Shown here: positions 9,492 to 21,224 of the stretch, in pieces
Layout of the letters: each line of letters starts with the position of its first letter
How positions within the stretch are numbered: position 1 is the stretch's first letter
The notes under the pieces: generated by a model
Databases searched by the model: none
Seen by the model: only the letters and a program-made list of their open reading frames with translations
Told to the model about the DNA's origin: nothing
Translations under genes and position numbers: made by a program
Origin: Puccinia triticina
Lineage: Eukaryota > Basidiomycota > Pucciniomycetes > Pucciniales > Pucciniaceae
Length of the DNA stretch: 64,000 nucleotides
Direction: 5' to 3'
Assembly: GCF_026914185.1 (NCBI RefSeq)
Contig: NC_070559.1
Location: 806,001 to 870,000, forward strand

Positions 9492-11914
9492 TTATTCATC
9501 AGCCCATGAATTACCGAAGGCCGCCTTTTCGACCTCAACAAATGATCCAGTTGAATTTCCTTTGAAGCCATTGGTAGTACATTTTGAAGTGGTATATCCA
9601 CGGTCACACACGTATTGCTGAAAAGAAACATACCATCAGCGGGATTGAAACCTAGGGAGCCTTGCGCATCTTTTCTCGTTCAAATATGACTGAATCAAGA
9701 CAAATCAAATACCTGAAGCAGAGGCTCTGCCGGGACCCGCTATAATCCAAGGTAAAAATATCGAGTCAATCATTGAGGTTGATCTGTTGAGATCGTCGAA
9801 AAAGCTTACCAGAGTTCTCAATTGGCTCGCAATCATCTGTCCTCTCTCCTCACCAATAGCAACGCGGAAAGCGAATTTCAAGTCGTTTCCGAGATTGCCT
9901 ATTTGGAATCCCAGACTTTGGACTGAATTGTTCATTGTCAATTTTCAGCCACAGATTCCGTTTTTGAGCTTCTTTTTTGTCAAATTAATGGACCTCATGG
10001 ATTGTGATTAATTGATTTGAATTACTCACCCGTCTTTGTGCAATAGGAGCCTGAAAAGAAGTAACAGAAATAGGGGGATCAATCTCAGAATCAAAAATCA
10101 GTAGCAATTCTTGGGTAGTTTGGCTTACGATCTACCGTTGACGCTTGGGCAGGGTGGCCTTTAAGCAAGGCATCAAGTGCAATACCGTAGACTCCAACGT
10201 CTCCCAAAATAAAACTGCATCACACGGGCGTGAGCACTAGGTTGATCATGAACTGACAGCTAGCATTTACTTACAAGTGGCCAGGGTTGTTGAGAATGCC
10301 ACAAATTTCCTGGATCGAGATACGCGATGCTCCGATCAATTGTGAGGATGCCTGTTGGAGGAATAGTCAGTCCATCCAAATTTAGATGTGAAGCATCCGA
10401 GATTGCAACTGACATTAGGACCAACTTGTGGGGTGACTATTTCGTCAGTAGTGGTATAGATGATAGTAGTAGGAATGTGCGCGTATGCTGGGCTTTGCTT
10501 ATCCTTGAGACTGTTTGCAGCTTTCATGTAATTCGAGCCCTAAAATGATTCAGCATCAAAAAACGAGGATATGGAATTTGTTAAGTTAGACGAACACCCA
10601 AGATGATGTAAATGAGGGAGATTTGCCATGGTCTGTTGTATAATTGAAGGCTGGCATCCACCACTAAGATTGGAAAGCGGGCAAAGGAGTATGGTCGAGG
10701 CAGTGCCTTTCATAGGTGGAGCCAGGGCCACATGTCCTGTGACAAGCTTTCGTGTAGATGGCCAAAATGCTGATTGTTTGACTTGTATAAGCTCCAACAT
10801 TCAAAACTATTCGAGTTGAAAGCAGAGTCGAAACACCCACTCGATGCCCATTGAACCTAACGAAGACATTTACCCAAGCAGTCAAGATGCCTGATTCACC
10901 ATGGCGTAGCTGGGTAAGCTCATAATCAACTGATTGCTTACGTTTGGACCACCTTGACTAAAGCTGACGATGTTGATTTTACCCCCGCTTGCGGTTGACT
11001 TGGGTGCGAGGAACTTGATTGCATAGGCAACAAACTCGGCAGCCAGTTGCATGTCACCAAGAGAATAGTCTGACAGATTGATCAACCCGCGCTCAACAAA
11101 ACTGTTTTGGAAGCCAGCCTAACAACTTGGACGTACTTGGAATATTGACCCAGCACAAATCGAAACCTTGTGACGGCAGACCTTGGTAATATGGCGACTG
11201 CGTCCGTAAGACAAGAGAGACAGTTCAGATTCGCATATCTAGGAAAAGTTACCAAGCTTTGCGCACAGACTTATAAGCCTCACTGGCGTCGCCACCTGTG
11301 ATGAAGCTGTCAGATTTTCCAACACAAATTCATACTTGAAGGATGTCAAAGCAGCGTGATTTTCCATACCTGTGCCGGGGACTAGCAGCACAATTCCTAG
11401 ATAAACCATCGACGTGCCGTTAAACAAATCAACTTCACAAATTATATCTAGAATACAGTCACTGACCTCTTGCTCTGTTTTTTAGTCCCAAAGGGCATCC
11501 AATGCTTTTCTGATAAGACGCTTCTCCTTGACTCTGTTCAGAAATTACCTTGGTAGTCAGAAATCTTACGGAAGAGCTCTTCCCGCGGTCACTTACCCAT
11601 GGTGCATCGCCCGAAGTTCGTCCCGGTAAAGAGCCGACTGGCTTGGCCCTCGCATTGTAATACTGATCCTTGCCTGATACAATTCCCATTTGGCTCTGTC
11701 GTTTCGCTAGGAAAGTTGGACGATCATTCCCAATGTCCCCTACTCGGATGGCAAAATATACAAATAAAATTCATCGATCAATATGTGCAAGGACATCGCT
11801 CATGATCCATGGCTCTGAAAGCTTCAACTCACTTGAGGAAACTAGTGAGATGAAAACTGAAAGGATTAAAATGGCAAAAAAAATTGCGGCGGAAGGAAGG
11901 TTTTGAAGCATCAT
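9492..11914 (-). CDS. Secreted CALB-like lipase (alpha/beta hydrolase), 16 exons
   Basis: Exons on the minus strand: 11914-11833, 11739-11597, 11533-11467, 11396-11370, 11295-11267, 11197-11137, 11069-10942, 10856-10841, 10769-10627, 10539-10414, 10351-10275, 10214-10129, 10050-10030, 9898-9810, 9739-9713, 9617-9492; 1248 nt, 415 residues, open throughout. The start gives a hydrophobic signal peptide (AAIFFAILILSVFISLVSS). Candida antarctica lipase B landmarks follow in order: oxyanion segment LLVPGTG, nucleophile Ser in SFSQGG, Asp in TTTDEIVTPQV, His in CGILNNPGHF. The triad is complete, so an active extracellular lipase/esterase is expected. Exons as short as 16, 21 and 27 nt occur. The intron after GACCATG starts with GC rather than GT, and joining there restores QQTMGSNYM, which fits the family. 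The exon 5 donor (GTGCGC) and exon 14 start are the least certain. Confidence 0.85.
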
Positions 11915-12757
11915 CTTTTGTGAGCAATTGTTATTTCTAAAAGTTGAAGACCAGATAATTTCTCTATTTCAAAATACTGATTCTCAGGATAAATCGATGA
12001 GCATCAATTCGGTGACTCCCCGACCTTTTTATGTTCAACAAGCTACCTTCAGAGGAGCGAAGAGCATCGCGACTCGCGAGTGCCCCCTACCAGACTGGAA
12101 TTCAAAGTTTTTTCAAGCTGGTTTGAATGATCATGAGTGAATGACAAAAGCAACGCTTGGCTAAAGTATAACACTGAGATTTACATGGTGATGATCCTCT
12201 GAGCAATCATTTCTGAATTTACCCTTTTTTTGGCGAATAAGCCGCCGGGATTTTGCTCTTGCAAAACTCAAAAAATAATTTGTTCTGGAGGTTCGCCTTC
12301 CATTCATAGGGAGAGTACACATCGTTAGAAATCATCCACAGCCGATTAATTTTAGTTTTGCACATGGCTGTGGAGGCCCAGCATGCGTAGTGTTGATAGG
12401 AGATTGAGCAGCAAAACAAGGATGACTTCTTAGTCACGGTAGGCTGTCAATCGTTAACTCGTGATACAAATTGATAATCACAGTGCTCGGCGTTGTATTG
12501 TTAAAAATTGAAATGTCGGGCAGAAATGGACGGCACTCAGCAATATCTCAATCAAATGGAAAACTGAATGTGTACAGCTTTGGTTTGCTACAAGAACATT
12601 CCTTCTCCGGGAGCTCTGTTTGTCTGGAGCAAAATATCGATCACATGGGGTACTCAGACGAAAGATGATCTGATGCGTTTGTGGTTGCTCCCATGGATAC
12701 AGCAACAGGAGAGCATTTTTACTGCAGCCAGGTAAATACTCCCCGATATAAGTCTAA
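11915..12757. other. Intergenic, lipase upstream region
   Basis: AT-rich spacer upstream of the lipase start. Short ORFs on both strands show no domain. No gene supported. Confidence 0.5.
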
Positions 12758-12965
12758 GGGCCTGTACCATGGGCCTCAATTTTGAAAAATTTCAATTTTT
12801 TTGCCCTGTACACAAAAATTGAAAACTAGCGGAGGGTTCAAATGTTGAAATTCTTCACATTTAGGCTCAAGCCTACATTTTGGCCAGGCTCAGTCTTTGT
12901 CCCAAGAAATTTTGAGGCAAATAAACTTGGAAAATTTCAATTTTCATGCCCCATGGTACAGGCCC
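12758..12965. mobile_element. Harbinger-like MITE
   Basis: 208 bp with terminal inverted repeats GGGCCTGTACCATGGG / CCCATGGTACAGGCCC, flanked by TAA at 12755-12757 and 12966-12968. A 3-bp TWA duplication with GGGCC... ends fits the PIF/Harbinger superfamily. No coding capacity. Confidence 0.8.
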
Positions 12966-14084
12966 TAAGTCTTTGGTATGTCCTGATAGGGTAAATGGCA
13001 ACAATACATGTCATGTCTTTGGAACAAAAGAAGAGCAAGGAACCACCTGTTGTAAGCTATTGTGGGCCGCACAACAAATGATAAAACTTATTGCCCATTG
13101 TGTTTAGGACTTGACTTCAGTTGTTCCAATTATATGAGACTACCGTCACTATGGCATGTTATGTATTCAAGTTTGGGGATTGACCAGTTTAGGGCTCCAC
13201 GAGCTTCAGATTTTCGGCGCGTGAGTGAGAACTTCGAGATAAATAAACACAAAAAAGTTTATCAATTTCATAGCACTGACGGGGCTATATCAGTCTCATC
13301 GAGCCCCCAGTAGGCATTTCAAGCCGCGCTCCTCGGTCCACAGTTGTCAGCGGTTTCCCGATGATCACCTCCATACCGAATAAACGACGAACAGACTAAA
13401 GCAAATGAAGGCGAAGCACGGGGCTTTATTCAAAACTGACGATTAAGCAAGACTGTTACAGTTCAAGCATACGCATCTTTCTCATGCTCGTCGATTGCGA
13501 CTTCAAGCGCGTCGGTGGAAGTAGACGGCCAATAGAATGGGGACATGCGACCCGCAACTACCGAGCGTGATCATCTCCTTTTTCGCCATGTGCCCAACAC
13601 CAGGAGCCTCTTATAGCATTAGGAGGTATTCCCACGTGGCTCCCGATGTAATCCAGCTTGCCTCCACTTCCTGGCGATGGGGTCCATAAATATGTAGACT
13701 CTAGAGTGAGTAGAGTCACCTATGAACTTTGATAGGTGAAGGATTGCAGCAATTAAGAATTCACCCAACGGGATTCCAAGCTGGTAATCTCCAGGGCCCC
13801 ACGACATGCCCGAAAATCAAGAGGAACACCTGACTTGATCTTTTATCATGCCGACGGACCGGGGCCGGAGCTTTGGAAATTTGGTGCCGATGTTGCGCGC
13901 CGCACTGTGAAAAGCGCAAGGGCTGATGACGACAATGACCGCGTAATCGGCGATCGCAGACAAAACTGATTACGTAATATAGGCCCAGCCATGGCAGACG
14001 GACTTTACCAGACTTTACCCGCCAAAACTTGCAAGCCCATCTACAGCGAACCAGCGAACAGCCCAGCCAGTTGACGCACCAAAG
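12966..14084. other. Intergenic, RPN3 upstream region
   Basis: No gene supported. A 62-codon minus ORF (13619-13807) has no recognisable domain. The last ~100 bp before the RPN3 ATG are presumably its 5' UTR and promoter; I see no clear TATA box. Confidence 0.5.
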
Positions 14085-16139
14085 ATGTCTCTCGTCACCA
14101 AGGAAGAAGACTCCAAGTCCAGCCGGACAGAACCCCAGAACAATGGACTGACGAAGTCATTCGAATCGAGTGAGTGAACACCATCCTATTCGACCAGTAT
14201 CGCTCGCTCGGATACCAGCTGACTTTCTCATTTTGTTGTAGATCTGCGTACCCATCTTGGCTTGTTATCCAAAGCCGTCGAGTTGTCTGAACCGAGATTC
14301 ACGTATAGAGTCCTCAGGTGCTTGACAGCCACGAAAAAGAAATTTCAGGCCCCTGATTCTAATGCAGCCGAAGCGACCCTCAAGCTAATCATCGACATAG
14401 GATTGCCTTCTAGTAAGCCATTCCGCCAATCTGCGTCATCAAGCGCTTCTAATATGAATTAACCTTGAGCCGCTGCCTAAATCTTCCATCAGACTCCAAA
14501 ATCAAGCCTTTGTTGTTACCCCATCTTCAATCTGTCACTCAAGCCGAATCTAGTGAGATGCAAATTGATCCTATTCCATCCTCCAACGCCAACGCCAAGC
14601 CGTCAAGTGCTGCTAATGGAGCCACCAAGCCTTCAAAAGATTCTCCACCTCTTCCCGATCCTTCCTCACAAGCCGAGCATGAAACCTACTTATCCCTACT
14701 GGTCCTGATCTTCTTGATCTCGCGTGGTGCACCAAATCGATCTGGATTCGAGTTGACCCATCGTTTGGTGACTGATTTCTTACCGCACCATAACCGACGA
14801 TCACTCGACCCATTGGCGGCCAAGATATGGTTCTACCATGCTCGTTTTGCTGAGCTACTCCAGCAGGATGGCAGCCATCCCGGTCTTTGGGCGAACCTTA
14901 GATCCAGCTTGATGTCCGCCCATCGTACCGCCCGCTTGAGACGTGATGAGGATAGTGAGGCTACGCTCTTGAACCTCATCGTTCGCAATCTATTGGCACA
15001 CGAGCTATGGGAACAGGCCGATCGATTGGTCAGCAAGACCGAGTTCCCCGACTTTGGAAAGACCGAAGCAAGTGTGGGTGCTGGTGGGATGGTACCTACT
15101 GGACAAGTGGCCCGTTGGCTTTACTATCTAGGTAAATATGCTACTGATTTGATGTCTCCTCGGTGCCATTACCATTACAGCGTTCTGATAGATCACATCT
15201 TTCATTATCTTCATTTTCAGGTCGCATTCGCACGATCCAGTTGAACTACACCGAGGCCCATACCCATCTTCAGCAAGCTATCCGCAGAGCTCCACCGGCA
15301 CAGATTGCCCCTGGGTTTTGGCAAACCACTCACAAGTTGTTTGTCGTTGTTGAACTTTTGATGGGCGATATACCCGACCGCGCTTTGTTTAGAGGGCCAG
15401 TGTTGAAGAAATGTCTGCAACCGTATTTTGAAATCGTTCAAGGTGTGCACCCCTTTATTTTCAAAATCAGGCGTTAGTGTTTGCGGGGAAAATCGTTAAC
15501 CATTTTTATGTTTTCTAGCTGTACGAGTCGGTGACATCACCAAATTCGAACAAGCCTTAAGTACTCATTCGAGCCGATTTTTAACCGATGCGACCTATAC
15601 GTTGATCTTGAGACTGCGACATAACGTGATCAAGACCGCGTTACGAACGATTTCATTAGCTTACTCCAGAATCAAGTTGAAGGACGTCAGTTTGAAGTTA
15701 AAACTTGATAGCGAAGAAGATGCAGAGTATGTCGTTGCCAAGGCAATCAGGGACGGTGTTATCGAGGCTAGGTTGGACCGATCAGGCGGGTGGATGGTTA
15801 GTAAAGAAGTTAATGATATCTACTCTACCAGCGAACCTCAAGAAGCGTTCCACCAAAGAATCTGTAAGTTTCCTTCATTCTAAATCATGTAACACCATCA
15901 GCCATTCTCTTTTCGGATACTCAAGCGCTGACGTCTTGGTCTATCTTCTTTCCTTCCCAGCTTTCTGCTTGAAATTGCACAATGAAAGCTTGGAGGCGAT
16001 GAGGTTTCCTTTGAACCAACATTCTAAGGAGCTAGCTTCCGCCGAAGCAGCACGAGAAAGAGAACGGGAATTGGCCTCCGAGATCTTAACCGGGGACGAT
16101 GTTGATGGTGATGACGATGATCTTGGGGATGCCTTTTGA
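14085..16139 (+). CDS. RPN3: 26S proteasome regulatory subunit Rpn3/PSMD3
   Basis: Six exons: 14085-14169, 14242-14412, 14493-15131, 15221-15442, 15519-15863, 15961-16139; 1641 nt, 546 residues, all junctions GT-AG and in phase. Rpn3 is a non-ATPase lid subunit of the proteasome 19S particle, acting in cytosol and nucleus in degradation of ubiquitinated proteins. Family features: N-terminal helices ([20 protein letters not shown]), the helical-repeat body ([32 protein letters not shown]), the PCI domain in exon 5 ([24 protein letters not shown], then a winged-helix segment ending GGWMVSKE), and an acidic C-terminus ([14 protein letters not shown]). The length is close to yeast Rpn3 (about 520-530). 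The start is the first Met of exon 1, and the frame is kept by splicing to NLRTHLGLL. Single-copy housekeeping gene, apparently intact. Confidence 0.95.
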
Positions 16140-16685
16140 TCGATTGGCTGTTTTAATCAGATGGATTCATATTACTCCCTCACTCGGTTCTGCTTCCTTC
16201 GCACCGTTAAAAAAACACACTCCTAAAACCATGATCAGCTCAATGTTAATCTCAATTTATCAATTCCCTCTTGTTTGTTAGCTTGTTTTTTGCCTTCTTC
16301 TCTCGTGATAGATGAAAGTGATTTTTTTCTCTATCCTTTTCGGCTCTCTGCCTTCTGGCAGCGGCCCTTGCAAGTATGTACTGAGCTCGCCGACGATGCT
16401 GCACAACCTCGCCATACCTCCCCTCCCGGTTGACAAGGCTGTATAACCTCGCCAAAGGAGAAGAATCCCGCCTTTCGCTGAGGCTGTACAACCATGTCGA
16501 CTAGGAGGAATTCCTCTTGTTCGACAATGTTATAGTACTTCGTCGAGTAGCAGACCGGAGTCCTTCCTGACCCCTGCGCAGTGGTTACAGCCAGCAATGG
16601 GCCACTGCACTACACTAATGCTCTTGGACAATCACTGTTAGTGTAGCCATTTTATTGACTATCAAATTCATGTTATTTGTTATTG
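16140..16685. other. RPN3 3' flank
   Basis: Presumed 3' UTR, then a GC-rich stretch (16360-16600) with short ORFs lacking any domain. Confidence 0.5.
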
Positions 16686-16870
16686 TGAATGATAATAAAT
16701 GAAAAAAATGAATCCCAAAATCCATCCTAAATTTTAGTGGGCAGTGAAAAAACATCAGACACTGTTTTTTGTTGCCTGCAGTACAAATTTGCATTTTTTG
16801 ATGTGTTTTCACTGCCTGCTAAAATTTAGGATGGATTTTGGAATTCATTTTTTTCATTTATTATCATTCA
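16686..16870. mobile_element. Palindromic MITE (72-bp arms)
   Basis: Arms 16686-16757 and 16799-16870 are inverted copies with about three mismatches (TGAATGATAATAAATG... at the outer ends) around a 41-bp loop. No coding capacity. The target duplication is not clear. Confidence 0.8.
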
Positions 16871-17189
16871 CCTCACATGTCATTCTAATGATTCTGATTA
16901 TTCATGATTTTTTGGAATAGTATTAAAGATTTTCCAAAATTGTCATTTAATAAGGGGGTTCACGATTGGATTTCACCAGCAACTTTTTATCACCTCACCA
17001 GTAGAGATGCGCACGCTGTGCAATTAAATTTTTTGCCTCACACCAGGAGGATTTTTTGCCGGCTGAGCAACGGAAACGTACTGGTGCCCATCACACCATG
17101 AACCTGGGCGGGTCAAGACCGGCCATCAATCTCACACACCTCAACTGATGAAAGGCTGATCATTGGGCCAACCAACACCCATACATGCA

Positions 17190-17935
17190 CCCCACTCAAT
17201 GACCAACCTGGCCATTGGGGGGATACATACTCCACTCAATGACTTTGGGTCATCAAGTGGATCACCTCTACCCAGTCATTGAGTGGGTACACACTCCATT
17301 CAATGACCCGATTGGGTCATCCATCCCGACTTGATGGCTGGACCAGGTCATCAAGTGGACAAATACACTCCACTCAATGGCTGGACCGGGTCATTGAGTG
17401 GATACACACTCCACTCAATGACCAAACCGGTCATTGAGTGCAAACTACTCGACTCAATGACCGGATTGGCCATCAAGTGGATAGCTACTCCACTCAATGA
17501 CCGGATTGGCCATCCAGTGGATAACTACTCCAATCAATGACCAACCCGGTCATTGAGTGGATACACATTCCACTCAATGACTGGATTGGCCATCAAGTGG
17601 ATACACACTCCACTCAATGAACGGATTGGCCATCAAGTGGATACACACTCCACTCAATGACCAGATCGGCCATTGAGTGGATAACTACTCCACTCAATGA
17701 CCCGGTCCGGCCATTGAGTGGGCTACCCGCTCCACTCAATGACCCGGTCCGGCCATCAAGTGGATAACATTGGGTCATTGAGTGGAGTAGTTATCCACTC
17801 AATGGCAGATCTGGTCATTGAGTGGAGTGTGTATCCACTTGATGGCCAATCCTGTCATTGAGTGGAGTGTGTATCCACTTGATGGCTGATCCAGTCATCA
17901 AGTGGAGTAGTTATCCACTTGATGGCCAATCCGGT
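17190..17935. repeat. Palindromic minisatellite array, left
   Basis: Degenerate units built from CCACTCAATGACCGG and its near complement CCGGTCATTGAGTGG, alternating with CCATCAAGTGG and ACACACTCC spacers. Each unit can fold on itself, and the motif orientation switches in the array near 17770. Confidence 0.85.
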
Positions 17936-18524
17936 GTGAGAATGAAAGCAGGTTAGTTGGTTAAGAATGTCCGCTAACCGCCTCCTTCAAGAATATTGAT
18001 GTCCGGGTTGTGTGATTGTCGGTAACTTGGCTCCGCACTGCTACTTTCCGCTAGCCTTCAGCGCTCCTCTACTGAGCCTGATCTATAGCGTAATAATCCG
18101 CAAGTGACTAAAGCTCCGCACTTCGTAAGCACAAGAATCTGCAAGTAACTCTCAAAGTAAAAGTAAGATCCCAACAATCTCCTAATAACTCTAGTACGTC
18201 CGTAGTTGTAAGTACAATGATGAGTAATCGTAAGATGATGTTTGGATAATAGGATAAGGTAAAGAAGAGAAAGAGAATCCGTCCCCCCGTCCTTCCCTCC
18301 ACGCACGTTGCCGTTCCCACCCAGTCCCGCACTAGTCCTCCAGCTCCGCCCGCTTTCCCGCTCATCACTTTCCCAGACTCCGCTCCTCTCCGACGCTTGT
18401 CCTCCCACCGTCTTCTGTCTAGCCCCCGTCAGTCGTTCTCTTGCCACCACCTCCACCCCGGTCCCACCCGCTGGTGGAACCCGCTTCAGCTGTCGTGGTT
18501 CACCCGCTGACGCGCCGCTGCTAC

Positions 18525-19092
18525 CAGCGGTGGGCAGATACGTTACCCATCTGGGTAACGCTGCCCGTAACGTAACTAATTACGTTATGTTATCGCCTAG
18601 TTACGGATAACTGGGGGAGCGAGTACGTTACCCAATTCAAATATGGGGGTAACACAGGACCAGTTACGATAACGGGTATCGTAACTGTACTAGTTATTTG
18701 TTATCCAGTGCCTTGAACAATGTGATATAGTCGGGTAAGCAGGGGTCAGTCTGGTGCCTGCTGCCTCTGCTGCGCTCCGCGCGTTCAATTCCCCACTTTG
18801 TCGCTCATTAATCAAGGTTTTTTGGACCCCGGTTCCCACCAGGACCATAAAAGCGCTGTATTTTAAGTTACGGGTATCGTAACGCACCAAATTTAAGTTA
18901 CGGGTGCAGTAATCACCACACCGGTACGTTATTGGGGCTGTAAAAACTCGCATAGGAAATTTAGTTACAGTACGTTACTTTACTTGCATAGTGGGGTTAC
19001 GTTATCCAAAACGAAGCAAGTTGGATATTCAAAAAAGTTACGGTATCCAAAATGACCACCGTAACGTACCGTAACGTATCTGCCCACCGCTG
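18525..19092. mobile_element. Nested hAT-type MITE (CAGCGGTGGG ends)
   Basis: Inverted ends CAGCGGTGGGCAGATACGTT / ...ACGTATCTGCCCACCGCTG. CTGCTAC is repeated on both sides (18518-18524 and 19093-19099), 8 bp (CTGCTACC) if the first C of the element is shared. The interior is rich in GTTACG/CGTAAC motifs. Shares its terminal design with the element at 37309-37956. Confidence 0.75.
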
Positions 19093-19139
19093 CTGCTACC
19101 AGTCCACGTGTGTAGTCCCGCCGCAGCCCAGCCCTGTCT

Positions 19140-19235
19140 TTTCCGCTCCGATCAGAATACCCGATCCAAAATCCGCAATCCGAAATCCGCGATCCGTGAT
19201 CCGTGATCCGCAATCCGCAATCCGTGCATTCCAGT
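19140..19235. repeat. Short tandem ATCCG(Y)A-type repeat
   Basis: About ten imperfect 7-8 bp units such as ATCCGCA, ATCCGAA and ATCCGTG in a row. Confidence 0.7.
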
Positions 19236-19389
19236 CCGCGCGTGACTTTCCGTAAGCTTTCTTAGCGTGCTTTCCTGACCTCATCCTCAGTGCTTATGTC
19301 ACCGGAATGCACTCTGCCTGAGCGGCTTTGTGCATTCCCGCCCAAGCTATCCCCGCGTGGACATTCTACCGCGCTCGCCTATATAAATC

Positions 19390-19745
19390 ACCACACCGGT
19401 CATTGAGTGGAGTAGTTTGCACTCAATGACCGGGTTGGTCATTGAGTGGAGTAGTTTGCACTCAATGACCGGGTTGGTCATTGAGTGGAGTGTGTATCCA
19501 CTCAATGACCCGGTCCAGCCATTGAGTGGAGTGTATTTGTCCACTCAATGACCTGGTCCGGCCATCAAGTTGGGATGGATGAACCAGTTTGGTCATTGAT
19601 GGTCATCAAGTCAAGTAGTTATCCACTCAATGACCGGCTAGTTCATCAAGTGCAATGACCGGCTAGGTCATCAAGTGGAGTGTGTGCAGTCAATAAACAC
19701 TCCACTCGATGACCTGGGTTGGTCATCAAGTGGTGTTTGTGTGTG
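19390..19745. repeat. Palindromic minisatellite array, right
   Basis: Same motif family as 17190-17935 (CATTGAGTGGAGTAG, ACTCAATGACCGG), forming the second subterminal block of the 3.06-kb element. Confidence 0.85.
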
Positions 19746-20009
19746 TCCAATCACCGGTGTTGGGGAAGAGTTGAGTGTGTACTCAACCCAATGACCTGTG
19801 TTGACCGGCTATCAGATGGAGTTCTGCATTCCAGGTGATGACTGGTATCAACCGGTCATCAGAAGGGGTGCCGTAAAATTTTGCTGGTACCTGTTGGGTG
19901 ACCAGCAAAGTTTTATCACTTCTGGTGGTAATTTTATGGCCCAAATTTGCACCATCAAGCAACATTTTATGGGGCCACCAGCAACCAAAAATCCAATTGT
20001 GAACCCCCC

Positions 20010-20272
20010 TAATGAAAGAGAATTTATAAATTTTTGAGTTTTCCAAAAACATTTTATTTTGTTATATTCATTCTTCTACAGTAATTTCACACATCCATTT
20101 TCCAATCCTCATGACTTCACGTCTGTTGGTTGGGCTTCGGGAATGAGCTTTTGGGGGTTTGGATATTTCTGTCAAGGTACTGTACATGCCAAAGTTCACG
20201 GCATGTTGATTGGCTTGATGGTTTGAGAGTATCTGTGCTCAATGAATTCATACACATTTTTTTGACTTACAG
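20010..20272. other. Spacer between inverted-repeat elements
   Basis: AT-rich; no gene seen. Confidence 0.5.
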
Positions 20273-20455
20273 TTATGGTGTTCAAAGTTGGTTTGCACAA
20301 TTTTATGCATGCATAAATCATAAAATCATAAAATATTTTTTGCAGGGGAGATGACTGTCTGATTATGTAATACAAAATTTCCTCACCAAAATATTTTTAT
20401 GATTTTATGATTCATGCATGCATAAAATTATGCAAACCAACTTTGAACACCATAA
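20273..20455. mobile_element. Palindromic MITE (TTATGGTGTTC ends)
   Basis: 183 bp with ~67-bp arms TTATGGTGTTCAAAGTTGG... and its complement ending ...GAACACCATAA around a ~50-bp loop. TA at both ends would fit a Tc1/mariner target, but this is not certain. Confidence 0.75.
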
Positions 20456-20551
20456 TTCAACGCTCTGAGCCCTTGATCGCCAGCACAGACTGGCCATTGA
20501 GACCATGCAGCCCTCTGGATAACCGGTACAGACTGGTCATCAAAGGGATAT

Positions 20552-21224
20552 GTACAGTGGGTCATCTAATGTTTTTGGCACCACATTTTTGAATGCAGAA
20601 GCTCAGGCCACAGCCTTCAAGTCATGAGATTGGCTACAGGGGTGGAAAATAAGTTCCAAAGAATGATTATGAAATAAAAAAAAGTAAAAATAAAAAAATG
20701 AAAAATGTGGAATTTTTTTAATTTCTTGCAAATTTCTCAGAATGCTCATTGCTGTTCAAACCAAGGGGGGAAAATTAGAGAGCACAATATGGAGAATGAT
20801 AAAAAATGAAAATTTTTGAAACCATTGCCAATGATTTTTATTGGATAAAAAAATTGAGTCAAATTAGTGGTGATTTGGGCTACAGTCCCTGAGTTCAAAT
20901 GAAATTGGTTGATAACCCATCCACCCAAAAAATCATTGAAAATGGTTTCAAAATTTTTCATTTTTTATCATTCTTTTTGTATGCCACACTTTGCTCTCCA
21001 ATTTTCCCTCCTTGGTTTGAACAGTAATGAACATTCTGAGAAATTTGCAAGAAATTAAAAAAATTCCACATTTTTCATTTTTTGATTTTTACTTTTTTTT
21101 ATTTCACAATCATTCTTAGGAACTTATTTTCCACCCCTGTAGCCAATTTTATGAATTAAAGACTGTGGCCTGAGCTTCTGCATTCAAAAATGTGGTGCCA
21201 AAAACATTAGATGACCCACTGTAC
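20552..21224. mobile_element. 673-bp fold-back element
   Basis: Two ~300-bp arms, starting GTACAGTGGGTCATCTAATG and ending with its complement, cover nearly the whole element. The arms are diverged by scattered substitutions. It sits inside another patch of the same TCATTGAGTGG-like motif (20460-20550 and 21225-21270). No target duplication was recognised. Confidence 0.8.

Larger units (their letters stand above)
16954..20009. mobile_element. 3.06-kb non-autonomous TIR element filled with palindromic minisatellite
   Basis: The ends are inverted repeats: GGGGGTTCACGATTGGATTT at 16954 and, read from the other strand, GGGGGGTTCACAATTGGATTT-like sequence ending at 20009. Both are flanked by TAA (16951-16953, 20010-20012), which suggests a Harbinger-like TSD. 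Inside are two arrays of a self-complementary minisatellite, a GC-richer core (about 18000-19380) and a nested hAT-type MITE. No transposase is visible; the core ORFs lack domains. Confidence 0.65.

Noticed and set aside
17190..17935. CRISPR-like regular repeats
   Set aside because: Eukaryotic window, units degenerate and palindromic with no unique spacers; a minisatellite explains it.
18058..18456. Minus ORF of 132 codons in the 3-kb TIR element
   Set aside because: Low-complexity, no domain, overlaps other ORFs in GC-rich DNA; not enough to call a transposase.
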